Assembly (NCBI RefSeq): GCF_036373705.1
Contig: NC_089853.1
Coordinates: 5,902,405-5,966,404, forward strand
Direction of reading: 5' to 3'
Length of the DNA stretch: 64,000 nt
Source: Amia ocellicauda
Taxonomy: Eukaryota > Chordata > Actinopteri > Amiiformes > Amiidae
In this document: positions 34,461 through 48,420 of the stretch, in pieces
How positions within the stretch are numbered: position 1 is the first letter of the stretch
How the letters are laid out: each line of letters starts with the position of its first letter
Made by a program: the position numbers and the translations under genes
Notes under the pieces: generated by a model
What the model was told of the DNA's origin: nothing
Database searches by the model: none
The model's input: only the letters and a program-made list of their open reading frames with translations

Positions 34461-37400
34461 AAGACTGTAGTGCCGAGAATAGTAATAAAGCGGCTGTCTG
34501 ACTGTGAGGTTAAGGAGTGGTAGCAGAACGCCTCTCTGAGCCCCCTGGGGAATAATAACTTAATGAGGCAATTTATTAACACTATGTCGACCAGACGTTT
34601 CCAACTACATTCAACCTTTTTGTTTGGTACAAATTACATTGTACAGATTCGTCAGGTTTATTGTAAAGAAAATCAAGAATCTCTTTCCTGTAACTCTTCT
34701 TGACAAGTCCTCGACCCCGAGGAAGGATGCCAGTCAAACTTTTTTTCCCCCTCGGCTTCTAACAAAGCCAGCGAGTCAGTCCGATGAATTGAACGTACTG
34801 CACTGTAGTTCTTTGTCACGATATTGATGAACACCCTTGCTTTAACAGTTCTGCCCATTTCCACAAAACATCAAAAAAGTGACACCATGCCAATTCACAT
34901 CACTGTAGCAGCTGCCGGCAGACCATTTCCTGCCAATTCAAATCGCTGATTGCTTAGGATGGGTCTAAGCTCCAGGAACATCCTTAAGTGAATTCAAATG
35001 ATCTTAAACACAAACATTCGGCCATAAATAGATCAAATCTGTTCTTTAACCTGGATGGTTTGCTTAAAACTAAAATGCTTAATACCAAAAAAACATAAAT
35101 CTGACTTTCAGGGGAATAAAAAGACTGCAAATGGTGCAGAAATGAAAAAAACACACTTTAAGACTCCATTTCTTAATCTGTGTCGATCGAATTCGAATTT
35201 GGATCGCATGCAGGCTGAACAATTGAGGGTGGGGTTTCCTTTCGCATCCTCCAAAAAGCTACTCAGTGTCTCTGCATCAGGAGATTTTTAGAAGCGACTT
35301 GTTAACCGCAGAGAACAAGACGGCGACACTCAAACTGAATCATAGCTGGGCGTCAAGAGAGACCCGATGCCCGGCGAGGTGGAGCAGCTTTGACGGCATT
35401 TAGTAAAACCATAAAAGAAAAAACAAGTCTCTACGGTGTATTAACCTGAAACATTGCGAGACCGGAGTTACTGAAACACTGGAGGGGAGGGGATTGCCTT
35501 TGGCCAGGGACAACATCTCACTCTCATGCTTGTGGACGGTGGTGCACAAGAGCCGTCACTCAGCGGCACACAGAGGTCTCTAAACACAGGCTACTGATAT
35601 ATACACGCACAGAGCAGCCATTGCAAGAAGGACCTGGACTATTGCCTGGCAGAGCAGAAGAGCTATTCGAACTCACACTGGGCTAATGGGAGGTATTGTT
35701 CTGCATACAGCCAATCCCACCGTCTGCAATCCTCTCTTGCAGGGAAGCAGACTGACTCCCTGTGTGGCTCAGGACCTCTCGCTCCCAGTAACCAGATTAA
35801 AAGCCAGGTTTGAAAGATCGTGCCCTGAACGCAAAGAGAGAAAGCCACTTTTACTGGGACCAACCTGCCCTGAGGGAAGAAAAACCTTTATTTTGACTGT
35901 ACGTGTTTCAGCTTCACAAGTGTGCTGAATTTGGCAAACGGGGGTGGGTCTAAAACCACCACTCGCAAGAATCTCAATAGAAATGCACCTTATCGCTCAA
36001 CACTCCATTGATATTCTATATGAAACGCGTCCAGAGATTGAGAAACTGATTGGGTTTAAATGTTAGACCAGCTCTGGTTAGATCACAAGCCACTATCGAC
36101 ATTTTCCGTCCTTGTTATGCAGGGACAGTGTCGGGTCTTAACCTCCTCTCCCCTGCATTGATGTTCTCCCAACTAGTTACAAACCAAAGGACAGACGTTG
36201 ACAACCCAGAGATTGAAACGCCAGCATCATCACGTCCGGCTGAAGGCCCAGAGAGATTTTACGATCTATAAGGCCTTCATTCTGATCGAGAAGGCGGCAC
36301 CACCCTGTCTCTGGTCTTAGCAGGCCTTCCTTTCGGCCCTAAAATCACACAGCTCTTATGTGTATATATATTTATTCCCACCCTCCATGTGCATTCTGTA
36401 ACACCTGTCAAAGACAGGTACCCCAACCTACAGTACCAATAAAAGCACACTGTGTATAAAGGCCTGTGCTTCACACTTGATCGCTCCAGTTAGCGGTGGC
36501 ACACTGCTTTGGGGACTTCCTGGCTGAATGACAGGAACTGCGTGTTTTCGTTTAACCTTTGGCTCACTGTGGACCCGAATTAGTTTATTTGTCTCGGTTA
36601 ACAGAGCGATCTCGTCACGAGCGCTGCTGCCGCGGAGGGGAAGACATCAATATAGGTCAGACGCTGAAGAGAACGAAGTGGCGTCTCTCTTCAGTACCAC
36701 CGAGTAAAACAAACCGATGAAAGATAATCCCAGGCTGGGAGCCACCAGAATCGGTCTGAAAAACAAAGAGTCAATTTTGAAGAAAGCGTTCCAAGTCACT
36801 GAACCAGATCTCGTTTTCTGTGAACTCACTGTCACACACATAGCTCTTCTGCTTTATAACATTGCCATCCTCCCCCGCGCCTTTAAAAAGAAAAGCATTT
36901 CTATGTACCTTCCCAGAACACATTCACACAGTCATGTAGCGTATTTCTGGGTTCAGAAAGCATCCACCTCCCCAGCTCGCCCATTTATTTGGTCTGTGAA
37001 CCCAACACAGGACTAATGCATCTCCATTAGCGAGGGACTAACACACATGAGTTCAGGCAAGCCGGGGCAGCACTGCGGAGGAGGAGGCCCTAACCCCTCA
37101 TGTAGCCCTTCACAATGTTGTAATGTCTAATCTCCTTAAAGTAAAGCCACAGTGGGCCATGCGTCGAGGTCGCCCCCCGACCTCTAGGCAAACGCAGCCG
37201 ATCGTGCAGCACGAGCCCCTCTCCTCCGGCACACTTTCAGAGCCCCCCCACCATTCCACAAAGCACAACTCTGCAGGTGGGAGACGGCACAGCAGGGTCA
37301 CACCGCCCAGTGCTCCCCTCGGCCCGGCCCGGAGAAGCCGATGACGGGGAGCAGCACAGGAGACCGAGCAGACGTGCGAGGAATCAACCGCCACACACAC

Positions 37401-39212
37401 AGCATTACAGAAACGGCAAAAAAAAAAAAAAAACGGGGTGCGCACTGCGTGGGTACATTACCATCGTTACCAGGGCAACAGCATGCAATTATACATTAGG
37501 TGCTTCTCGATAAAAACGCTTAAGATTTTTTTTTTTTTTGGGTGACAGTTCTGCAGAGGAAGCACATAAATACAATTTTATTTAATGCACCGAATTATCA
37601 TTCCTATTTAAAACTGCCCAGGGAAGCCAAAACTGAACGTCGCGACGAGCCGGTCGTACCGAGATCTCTGATCCCCCCGCAGCAACGCGTCCTGGACCGC
37701 TATATTGAGCCGGAGACACTCGCCTGGGGCGTCTGGACACAATCTCAAAACTAAAATAAAATGAGGCACAGAAACCGAGCGCAAGAGTGGCTGGACTGAA
37801 CGACCCTGGTTTGCAACCGGAAGAGCCAGACCGATTATTCTGACCATGAAGTGCCTGCAGTAGAAAGGCAGCGGATGACACTTAAACACAACCTTTCCAG
37901 AGCAGATGGAAATGTGACCGATGGCAATTTTAAATATATATATTCAGCTGCAAGCCTTCAGTCACAACCACAGGGTTTAGACACCTTTTTCCCCTTGCTA
38001 AAAGGTTTTCAAAGTGCAGGCCATTACACTGCGATAAAGCAGACTTGCCAACCCCTCCCCCCCACCCCGCACACACAGACTTATCTGCAGCTGAGTGTTG
38101 CATAATTTCATGAGTCGGCATTAGGTTCTGCTATGGAGATATCCAAGGTGCTTTTAATATCCCGAATGAAGTCTGTCCAACTGCTGTCAGTCTATCTCCT
38201 GTCAGCTCCACAACACAGCTATTCAGTTAAAAACCGTGCATTTTTATTACCGCTAGGCCCCTATAAGTCAACGCATTTTGTATGTTAAAAAAACAACACA
38301 CTAAGCAATTAAGAAACGACTGCATACGTGCACATCAATAGATCATTCAATATACAGACCACGTATGTATAATTTTCATCAAGTAATGGCAGAATTTCAC
38401 GGCATCTACAGATCAAAACATACGTGTGTTCAGGAAAACAGCGCCATTAACACAGCGGAACATTAACCCTGTGTCGGTGTGGCCAACGAGACCCATTTTA
38501 GCGACGCACATTCCTAACATATGCTGACACACAGGCACGGTTTCCGCAATGCGCTGGGAACGAGCAGCTCACCTCGCAGCCGGGGTATGTGCCTGAAAAT
38601 GTGGAAACCATCATAGTTATTTTGGATGCGATATTTGTGGAACGGGTACGGCACGGGCAGGGTGGGGGGGGGTGGTGGAGAGTAATTCAATGCGTGTGCT
38701 GACAGCCCTGTGTAACCCTCTCGTACCAGGAGCTGGAATACAACGTCACCGATTTAAATCCAAGACTTTCCTCAGCAGTCTCGAGTGCTTCATTAGCCGC
38801 AATCTTGGAAATGAAGTGGGATGCACAGGGAGGCATTATCTTGTAACACAGTACAGTGTTTCACTGCGGCTATTTTTAACTTCATACACACTAAGAACAG
38901 TGGCTGCACCGTCGTTTGCTATTCCTGCATGGCTCGCTCTCGGGCCGTAAATTAGCTTCTGTGCCATTGTTTCACCTATATTTAAATGCCTAATTTCATA
39001 AGCAAGAATATGTATCTTGTTGTGAGGCCGTAATTACAACAGGGGCAGGTGGAGCGGGACCAATTGAACTGCAATATCAAAATGGAACAGCATCTGTGTC
39101 CAACGCAACTCTGTGTGCATAAAAACGGTGTAGTTGTGCAAGCACTGAACCTCATATAGGCACATCAAACACGCCACGTAAAGCACTGCTGTAGAAAGTT
39201 TGTTTAGCTTAC

Positions 39213-39252
39213 CTCTTGTTCACTTGTCAGGTAAGAAAGCTTTTTCTTTATC
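39213..39252 (-). other. celf1: CELF1 40-nt untranslated internal exon (probable)
   Basis: On the minus strand a pyrimidine-rich acceptor (ccctctctcttttcag) is followed by exactly 40 nt, beginning GATAAAGAAAAAGC and ending GTGAACAAGAG, and then a strong donor GTAAGC. It has no ATG and contains stops, so it fits a 5' UTR exon between the promoter exon and the coding exons. Strand and splice signals are seen; assignment to CELF1 is inferred from its position inside the gene. Confidence 0.7.
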
Positions 39253-42200
39253 CTGAAAAGAGAGAGGGGACAAAAAGGGACAAAAGAAACGTCAAAGAAC
39301 AGTACATTGAAAATGACTGACACCTGCCACAGCTGTTGTACATCTCATAATTAGCAGCACACGCCGGGTGGTTGAGAGAGGAACGCAACAAGAAACAATA
39401 CAGGGGACACTGTGTGCCACACCGCAGACTCCGCCAACTGCCCCTTCTGGGAGAGGGGGGTGAGAGAGACGAGGCCCTGTCACGGGGGGCTGAGGCCAAT
39501 CAACCTATTGGACATCCTGATCAATAGGCATGGACAGACCCCAAATTTCTGGAGGTCTAGAATTTAGATTAGTCTCCGAAATGGTAGAAAGATTTTCCAG
39601 TTTTAAGAGGATTTAAGAGAATCGTTCAGCCTAATTGTTATGGCACCAACACACACAAGAAAACAGATCCAATAAAGATTAAACGAGTCTGTGAAGAACA
39701 AACGACAGCAACCCCTGGAACGAGTCTCTGCGCGTCTGTGAGCGAGCACAGGGGCCGGGCGGCCGCGTTCACGGGCCGACGACAGGGCCCGGGCACTTCA
39801 ATAGCCGCCCGCGGTTCTGTTCGGCAGTGGCGTTTCTATTTCTGCTTCAAAGCTTTATTTACATCGTGACTTGCAGGGTTTAGTACGTTGGGGGTGAGAG
39901 GATATATTTTAACAGGACTGATGTTTTCAGAGGAATGACTGGTTGTTGAGCGGTGGGCCACAGCATGCCTGAACACCAATCTCAAAAGCAGTGTTGTTAA
40001 AAGACGCGTGGCCACGACATATTTCTCATTTGTGGTCAGTCGAAGAGAAACGGCCTGATGCAGCAAGTGCCTCCAGCTGGGAGATTGCTGTATTCTTTTT
40101 AAATTGGTTTCTTTTAGAACAACAAACAACAATAATCACTTAATTCCTTCTCACAGGGTTTCACCCCTTATCAGGCACGTTTTAAAATGTCATTTTTCAC
40201 CCAGCAGCTGGCTAACACACGCCTTTTCCACCGCTAGCCTGACTTCTCGATTGAACTCAAGCGATTGCTGTGCCGTGAGCTCACCGGTTCAGCTCACCGC
40301 TGGGAACCTGCCGCAAGAGCAGACATCTGTGCCAATCAGAGCCGTGTGGGGGCCGTGTCAACAGATAACACGTTACTGAACATTATTACCGGAGACTCGA
40401 GCTGAGGACAGGAAGCCCGAGACAGCCAAAAATAGAATCAGACGTGTGCATTCCTGCAGAAGGCATCAATACCACTCGAACGCACAGTACAATTAATCTC
40501 CTTTACAGAAAATGGTCATCTTCACTGGATACCTGGGGTGGGCAGAGCAGAAGGGGGCTTCGAATTCCGAGGGCGGGGGATAGACAGACTATCAGATGGG
40601 CTCAAAATAAACCTAGAAAAGGCAGCCTTGCAAGCTTTTAACTGTGGTGCTGAGGTCAATACATACATTTCTTTCTTTAAAAAGAGGAAGCAGGCACTCC
40701 AATTACTAGGCCGGGGGGGGGGGGGGGGGAACCATTTTCACCATATAAGGCTGTAAAGGAGAGGGGAGAGGGAGACAGCGAACGAGTGTGATTATCACTC
40801 TGAGTCGCTCATCTTTTTGGTCTAATTGGAGATCAGAAAACAAGCGCGCGCTACACTAAGCGCTCTCACTTCAACGCAAAACAGGCATTACAGAGATGAC
40901 TCGCATGTCAGTCCTCTCCGCGGCGCCGGCACTCACGCCAACGGATATTACATTATGCAAGTGATGGGGATGGGGACGGTGAGACCCCCCCCCCCCACCA
41001 GTCATTTTCAAACTCCAGGCCGAGCCGCATTTAAAACATACGCACAAGCCGTCAACGGACCGAACGCAACCGTCAATCGTTGTCCTTTGAAGTTTTTCTA
41101 TTCCAGCTCTAATTCCAGAACTGAGCTGGAACTGACCCCCAGTCTGGCTTCTGAGGAGGTCCAGTCAGGCCCTGTGGCCCCTGAGAGCTGAGGGCGAACG
41201 TTGTACACGGGCCTCCTATTCATAATTGAGGACGGCCGGGCATTAAAAAGACAAATGTGCCATATCAGTACACACTCAACCAGAAACACGAAACTCCGGT
41301 CATCTAATTTTGGCACATCTTCCGTTTTACAAGCAAATGGAAAAAAGTGAATGTTAAGAAATCCCCCCCCGCCACTATTTAAAAGACAAGTCTCAGCCAT
41401 CCAGCCTCTCGCTTCCCTACATTTAACAGAGACGCTGCTGAAGAAACTTCTAGAAGTAATGATGCATTCAGATGCCCCATTAGATCCCCGTTAGAAGCTT
41501 TAATACAGAAATCCTTTGTTATCTGAACTGCGCTGTTAGCTATTCAGTAACCATATCTGACACCTGATATGCTTTGGGGATGGAGAGGGAGAGTCCGCTA
41601 CCTCTTTCACAGACACCTGCTCTTATATCATTTTAAATGCAAGACTCGATCTATGTGTGCGCTACAGAAGAGAGCTCTTCTGCCCTCTCTCACTGGTCCA
41701 ATACAGACCTATATGGACCAGGTACCTCTTCACACCGGCATGGTACATCGCGTCACAAACAACTCATAATGTGGGACCAATTAGACCGGCTTCAGACATG
41801 CAATATTAAACAGCCTTTTATCCTGGTACGGCCATCACTTGCATTTCCACTGCTACTGACATTAATTGAACCAGCTTCACTTAGGAGCTCGGTCCCCAAT
41901 CCTGCCTCTGCAATCAACGCTTTTGTGGAGGAAGAAACAGCACTTTTCTTTTCTAAATTTAAATGGAGCTGCGAATCGCTGTGCTCCTATCAGCTGGCAT
42001 AGAGCGGCAAGCTCTCTACTACCGCAGGCTCATAGCGAAAGCCACCACTTTCACTACCTGCTTATTTGCGTGTCTTTACAGTATGGCCCTTAATGTTGTG
42101 TTTTCACCAAGAGCGGTTACTTTCCCACTTGCCAGGGGAGCGGCACATGAAAGAAAAGCCCAACTCGTACGGTGCTAGAGCGCGTGAATGGGGATTTCTG

Positions 42201-45200
42201 GGAGCGCTTGCGGAAGCTACTCCATCGCCTTGGCTCCGTCTGCTTTCTTGCCCCTCGGTACGGCTCTTGCCACCAGACTTCAAAGAGAGCAGATAAAACA
42301 CTCCTCTTAATCTGCCTTGTAAAAGTGAGAAGACCAGGGCTGTGCTCCTAAAGTCAAACACGTCCTGGATTCTGATCAAGATGCTGGAGCTGCCAAAGTC
42401 TTTATAGGCTGCCCTTTTCTTTTTTGGGCCACACATTCAAGAACAATTATATTATACAATTTAGAAGGATTACTTAAAAGCTCCAGTGTAAAGTTACGTT
42501 TTGTGTAATGGTTTAAAAGCAGACTTGAGTAAGTCATGCACTGTACAGGATACAGCTGTTTAGGGGAAGGGTTTTAATACATGTTGGAGTAATCAGTGGC
42601 CTGGGATGCCAGCAGGGGCACTACGGATACTTTCCTCATTTGCTGGCACTGGGAAGTCCTCTGGCATGGACATCAAAACAGGGCCTGTTTCCCAGAAACG
42701 TTTGGAAATCAAGGCCTTTAGCACGATCCTCAAATACCTGGTAGACGATGGACTGATTATCTGCTAATTATCCCGACGAGACTAAGCGATTGTGCAAGAA
42801 CCCCCTCCAGTGTTTTACTCAACCTCCCTCAGGACACCAACGCCATTTGGTGGCAATCTCCCTCCCGATAACTCACCCCCGATCGCCGGGACCCCCCCCG
42901 AGTCTGCAGACCGTCACAGTAATTAACATATATGATGTGTAATTCCCCCCCCAACCCTCCAAAGGGTTTGCATAAGAAAGAGAAGGAGCACCACCACGGC
43001 TGGGGATTATGCAAACTACGGAGACATTAACCTCGCAGTGGAGCAGGCAGGCAGGCAGGGGTTAAAGTAGTAGGAAGCTCTTACAAGCACTTACACTGCA
43101 AAGCGCCGCTGTGATTCACCTCCGTTATATAAGCCCATTTAAGGACTGATAAGCCTTTTTAATTCATTGAAAACACGATGAGCACCGGCAGGGTTTTGAG
43201 CCGAGACCTTCCGAGAAATTACACTTCGCACGCGTGGGTGTCGAGCCGCAAATCTGACGTCCCAGTTTCAATCTGTCCGGCTCCCCGGAACAGATCCTGT
43301 GCTCGGCCAGTCAGATCTGACCTCTTTTTAATACACACACTGCCACCCCAAAGTGAGCATCACATTAAAATACTGTACAACAAAAGAGGCAGCCGCTTGT
43401 AACCAGGGGCATCTCTACAGGAGTTCAGGCAACAGGAGCAAATGCAGCCTCTTTAAAATACAACTATTGATTTTTGCGTAGGAAACGACACCAAAAAAAT
43501 AAGTTGTGTCGGTGTTTATGGGTGTTGGGAAAAAAAAAAAAAAAAAGCATATTTCACAGTGGAGGATATTTTCAGCGGTGGCATCTGCCCCCGGTTCAAT
43601 GCACTATGCAACGTTTGTTCTCTGCCACCCAATTGCAGCCGAGGCCTGGCCGCCTAGTTCTGCCCCCAAGCGAGAGGGAGGAGCCGCACCGCTCCGGCGT
43701 GCAGATCCTCCCGGAGGAGTCCGCGCGGAGCAGACCGCCGTTGCTGTGGCAACAAAAACCGAAAGTATAACACCGGGGTCAAAGGTCCCACTAGATGACT
43801 CATTAAAAGGAAAAAAGAAGACAAAATGAAAGGAAAAACTAATGGAATAAAGAGGGTTTGTGGCTAGTTTGCTCACACAAACAAGGAGAAGTATACAGGT
43901 CTACACACAAGCCTCCTACAGGAGACAGAACTTGCCTGAAGTTTAACAGCCAGGGGCTGAAGTTGACATCAACCGAAACCATCACAGAACGAGCGCTCTG
44001 AGGTGCCATCTCGGAGAGCAGAGCCGATCTAACAGTCGCCAACAACCGTTTACATTGAGACCACGTCTACCGCGGGCCAGCTTCACATCAGAGACTAGGA
44101 GCGGGTCGGGGGGCTCGAACGACGACTCCAGCTTTTCATTCCAGCTGAGCTCTCAATTGCTTAATTGAAACCACAACTCGTTGAATGTGATCGTCAGCCA
44201 CTGACTGAAAACCACTCATTAGGCGCGAGGCACGGGGGGCTCCCTGGGACCAGGGTTGGAGACTAGTGATCTGCATGATCAGATGAGACGCATGCTCTCT
44301 CTGGGACATTATTGACTTTTACACAGAACATTCCCGTTCACCGATATGCAATGCTCCATTGATAAGTCTGTACCACAGGCTTGCGTTTAGGCCAGGCTCA
44401 AGTGCTAGGCCATGGGGGGTTCGGCCCTGTTCCTGGAAGAGCCACAATCCCGCAGGCTTTTGACAGTCACCAATTGGGTACCTCGAACACATGGACATTT
44501 AAACTAATTAAGGATTGACTAATTCAACAATTGGCTCAATTAAGCAATTAACGAGGATAAAATCGCACTGCTGCTCTCCGGGGACAGCTGCGCTCGGCTA
44601 TTCATAGCTGGAAATGTTATAATAGGCCAAGATGAATAGATTGTCAGTCAGAGGCAGTTGTTTTAAAGCAGGGGTGTAATCTGACTGAGGGAAGGTTTTC
44701 ATTCTTCCCCAAATTTGTCAGCTACCTAATGATGCTAATTACCGGCTTAACTGCAGCAATTCACCCTTTCTTCCCAGTGTTGCTGGTTTACATGCAGCTA
44801 CAAAACCAGGACCAGAATAACTTTAGGAGAAACGTGCTGGATTGCGAGACCCTCAGCATTGCACAACGGACCAGGCCTGAGTTACAAAGAGATCAGTCCA
44901 ATCTTTCACTCCCTGACAGACAGTTTATGCAACTATATAGAATTATTTGTGTGTTAAAAAAAAAAAACTGCACCAAACGACAACGATGAATCCTAAGCAG
45001 ATGACAATTAAAGCTGAAGGGTTCAAATTATGCGATTCTTTCACTCTTAAAAACTCTTCACAGAAGGAGCTATATTAAAGAAATGTAGCAGCTGACAAAA
45101 TTAGCTGTTTTATGTACCTGGAACAAAGTCCTAATAAATATAAATATAAACACGCCACAGTTTTGAGCCCTTCTACAAAGAAACCATTACGTAAGTGACA

Positions 45201-47579
45201 TTGAAAATAAGGACGAGTAGAGAGACGCTTCCCTTTCTTCCGAGCAGAATCACAAAACAGACCATTCTGCACAAGTACAGGATTCAGGGTGTGAGTGAAG
45301 TACAGAATTCAGAAGGCTTATCAATTCCTGCATTCTTGAACTCCCGCAAAAGACTAGAAGGTCCAAGCAACGTATTTATTCTATAAATATAAAAATCAGA
45401 TTGACGTTGGCATCACAGTGATTTTATTTTACTGGGAACCGAAGTCCACTTCCAACTTAACAGCGACAAGTGAAAAACCTTTCAGCGCTCCATGAAAGAG
45501 ACAATTGTAGTCGAGAGTTACAGCTCGGGGTTAGTCAAAAAATCTTTAAAAAAAAATCCTTGATATCACGTGGCTGTTAAGTAGCCTTGCACCATTTCCC
45601 ACATAAGATTAAAAAAAACTGTACATGTGTGGCAGAGCCAGGGCCCCTCTTCACACCCCCCATTCATCCTTTCCCCCTGCCCACCGCGCTGAAGGACCCC
45701 CAGCCTCCCTGCTTCTCCAGACGCAAACCGTCCGTCTCAACGACGCACGGCGGGCCAGGAGCCTCGCTGGTTGCACTTTACAACTCTGCAATTAGGATCG
45801 GTCTGGTCTACAGTGTAACAAGTGGTTTCGGTGCCTTCTGTGTGTTCGCAGTGGTTACTGGTTTTGTTCATTGAACCCCCCCCCACCACCACAACCTCCT
45901 CCTCCCTCATGCATTCTGGAACTTTCCTCTGAAGAAGCTTCCACTCCGCAGCAATCTGGTCGCGTTTTCCTCGGCACGGAGGGGTTTCCAGAACGAAACT
46001 GAAAATGGGAATCACATTCAAGGGGGCACTACCCAAGAGGTGCTCGGACACATCCTCAGTCCAGTCTCAAGGGTCGATAATCTGTGGGAATTGAAAAGCT
46101 ATGTGGCACTGCAAGCTAACAGCAATAATTACAGTGATATTGCAATAATAATGCATTTGCACCACATCCAGAACTGAGCAGAGAATGAAAGGGGTGTGAA
46201 TGGTTAACACTCAGCCAGCCAAATCCTACATGTTCAGGCATCTTGCTGGATAACTAACTATGGTCCTTCTATTTCACAATGATGCCATTTTCACAGTGTT
46301 GGTTGCCAAAAAACGCAACAGAACATGATGCGTTCGACACGACTGTTAAACAACAAACGCATTTTCCGTACATTATCATTACACAGCTGTCCTCTGCAAA
46401 CAGCCTGGAGCCGACTGTCACAGATCTGATGGGGGGGGGGGGGTAGATGCAACCAAAACCAGCCTGTTCGATTCATAATCATGCGCTCGGGTCACTGGGC
46501 ACCGTCATTCCAGGAGCCAAGCGGTTCTCTGCCCCCTTCCCAGGTGTGCAGGCATGTAGCCTTCACCGGGGTGATGCAAGCAGCTGCAATGACGTGAGAA
46601 TCCATTTAAAGAGTCATAAGATGCACATAGGAGCCCCTGGTAACAGTGGTCGGATTAATACATTCATCAGAAACACAGGCTGCACCAACACAGAGACAAA
46701 GAGACTCCAATTAAGAGGACAGACTTGACGGAGGCGAATCTGGGGCTGTGAAATGTGGAGAACAGAAACAGGATCTACAAACTGCTGATTTTGCATAACC
46801 CACAGTGAGCACTCTCTCAACTGCACAAGTCACACTCTTACTTCCCATTCTCTGTACAGTACAGTAAACCAAATGACATGGGGGACGGCCAAAGTGGCTC
46901 AACCAGCAGGCTGGGGGCTTATAAACAGTGGCTTTAATACACTATTAAATCTCACACACAGTCATTCACGCCATGTCTACTGTCACGAACAGGCCGATTC
47001 TGTCATCCAACTGGGTGGATAAGGCGTCTCCAAGGTTGTGAGTGAGAATAATACAACTTTAAAAAGGGGTTGCAAACAGACACGTAACATCTCCAATGTT
47101 CACAACCCCCTCTCCTGCTGCCTGACATCAATGCACACGAATGGGCATCACGGCCTGCCTTGTCCTGTATTGTCACGCAAGATCTATAGAAGACTTTCAA
47201 GGCTCCCAACTACCGCGGCTATAAAGAACGGACTCTGATCCGAATGGCACTTGGGATCGAGTCAAGCGCCGCGGTTCTCATCGCATCACATGTGTAACTG
47301 GGCTGCATATATAACATGACACGCAAATCTCCACGAGGGGCTGGCGAAACGTGCTGTTGACAAGGCCTGCGCATCGAGGACGATCTTCCGCTACCCCCAC
47401 CCTGCTCCTCTCGCCATGGAGGACGGGCTCATGTGACCCGGGGAGGCGAAAGACACTGAGAGCGACACGTAATCCGGACGCCGGCAGTCAACTGGACTCG
47501 GCCCGGCGTGCATACTAATGTGTTTTAATAAGAGGAGAGGGGGGAGTGGGGATAAAGTGTTTGTGTTGTTGTTCTTCTG
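39253..47579. other. First CELF1 intron, no recognisable gene
   Basis: Between the promoter exon and the 40-nt exon. It contains G- or C-runs (about 40713-40729 and 46431-46443) and A-runs (about 43530-43546). A cluster of old interspersed repeats lies near 44.1-44.85 kb. No credible coding exon is seen. Confidence 0.6.
44130..44850. repeat. Cluster of degenerate interspersed repeats
   Basis: The sequence around 44420-44560 shares GAGCCACAATCC, CGCAG and a GAACACATGGACAT-like block, in the same order, with the hAT-type MITE at 59.3 kb. TCAATTGCTTAATTGAA at about 44151 and its near reverse complement at about 44533 form an inverted pair. GGACCAGGGTTGGAGACTAG at about 44249 resembles another repeat end. 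Boundaries cannot be fixed by eye. Confidence 0.5.
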
Positions 47580-48420
47580 AATCAACCCGCCCGCTCTGTC
47601 AGGCTCTTTAAAACCTGCACCGGCAGCCCGGCGGCGTGCGGGAGGGCCGGTCTGCAGACACCAGGGTCCGAGCCCAGCACAACGTGCGGCGCGGACACAC
47701 CAGCAACATACAGACAAGACGACCGGCGACAGCAGCGCGAGCGGCCGAGCCGCGTTCGAATCCCCGGGGACGTTCGGGCGCTCGAGCGAGAGGCGAGGCG
47801 CGGAGCTGCGGATCCGAGAGGAAGAGGAGGAAGAGGAGGAGGAGGAGGGATCGCCACAGCGCTGTCGGAGATGGCTAGCTGCTCGAAAGCGCTGCCCTCG
47901 CCTTGCACGCCGAGCCAGAGGACCCCCGGAGCCCCGGACAGGACACGGACGCCGACCGTGCCACCCCCCCGCCGCGCCGCCGCGCCGCCGCCTCCGACCT
48001 GCATTCTTGCACAACTAACTTAGGCGGACAGCTGGGTGTCGTGCTGCTCCGCCACACAAAGATGCATCAGGAGCCTCGATACGTGTCTGAAAAAGAAATG
48101 AAATCTTCTTACCCGATGCAGGGAGCGACTTCTGGCCAACTGAGCGGAATGTGGATCTCCTCTCGGAATCTGTTCTCGGGATTGAGATTAAGATGATATT
48201 TCCAAAATAAAAACCGCCTTCTACGGCAACCCACCTTAGGCTGCACTCTCCAACAAGGGGACTCTGCAAAATGGCTGCCTTTCCTGCCTTTACCACCGGC
48301 CTCTCCAGCAGGGGGGTGGGGGTGGAGCCGCCGCTGAGCTGCAACGCCAGAGACGGCGCGGAGCCCCCGGCCTCAGCCGCACACAGACACTCATTTGGGG
48401 GGATCTGAGCGATTCGTAGA
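47580..48420. promoter_or_regulatory. CpG-rich promoter region of CELF1
   Basis: This stretch is much richer in G+C and CpG than its surroundings (repeated CGCC, GGCG and CGGCG near 47.63-48.0 kb) and spans the probable CELF1 first exon. Long open frames here, including 207 codons on the minus strand, are arginine-, serine- and alanine-rich by composition and have no recognisable protein. It is read as a CpG island promoter. Confidence 0.7.
48113..48340 (-). other. celf1: CELF1 first exon, untranslated (5' limit approximate)
   Basis: On the minus strand, the segment ending CCCTGCATCGG at 48113 is followed by a good donor, GTAAGA. It sits at the edge of the CpG-rich block and includes GGCAGCCATTTTG (48279-48267), a YY1-like motif often found close to transcription starts. 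It has no convincing coding frame. Start of transcription is estimated near 48.3 kb and not determined. Confidence 0.65.

Larger units (their letters stand above)
21304..39212. other. Long CELF1 intron without a recognisable gene
   Basis: About 18 kb in which I find no exon with matching splice sites and protein similarity. It has microsatellites ((TG)n at about 30609-30628 and (GT)n at 31023-31050), a purine-rich tract at about 34383-34460, a C/T-rich stretch at 25428-25482, and short homopolymers. It may contain regulatory elements or old repeats that cannot be recognised by eye. Confidence 0.6.

Noticed and set aside
42670..42760. CCTGTTTCCCAGAAACG, resembling a transposon end
   Set aside because: No second end or target duplication could be located.
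47391..48014. 207-codon minus-strand open frame in the CpG-rich block
   Set aside because: Composition-driven (Arg, Ser, Ala runs), no family similarity, and it lies over the probable CELF1 promoter.
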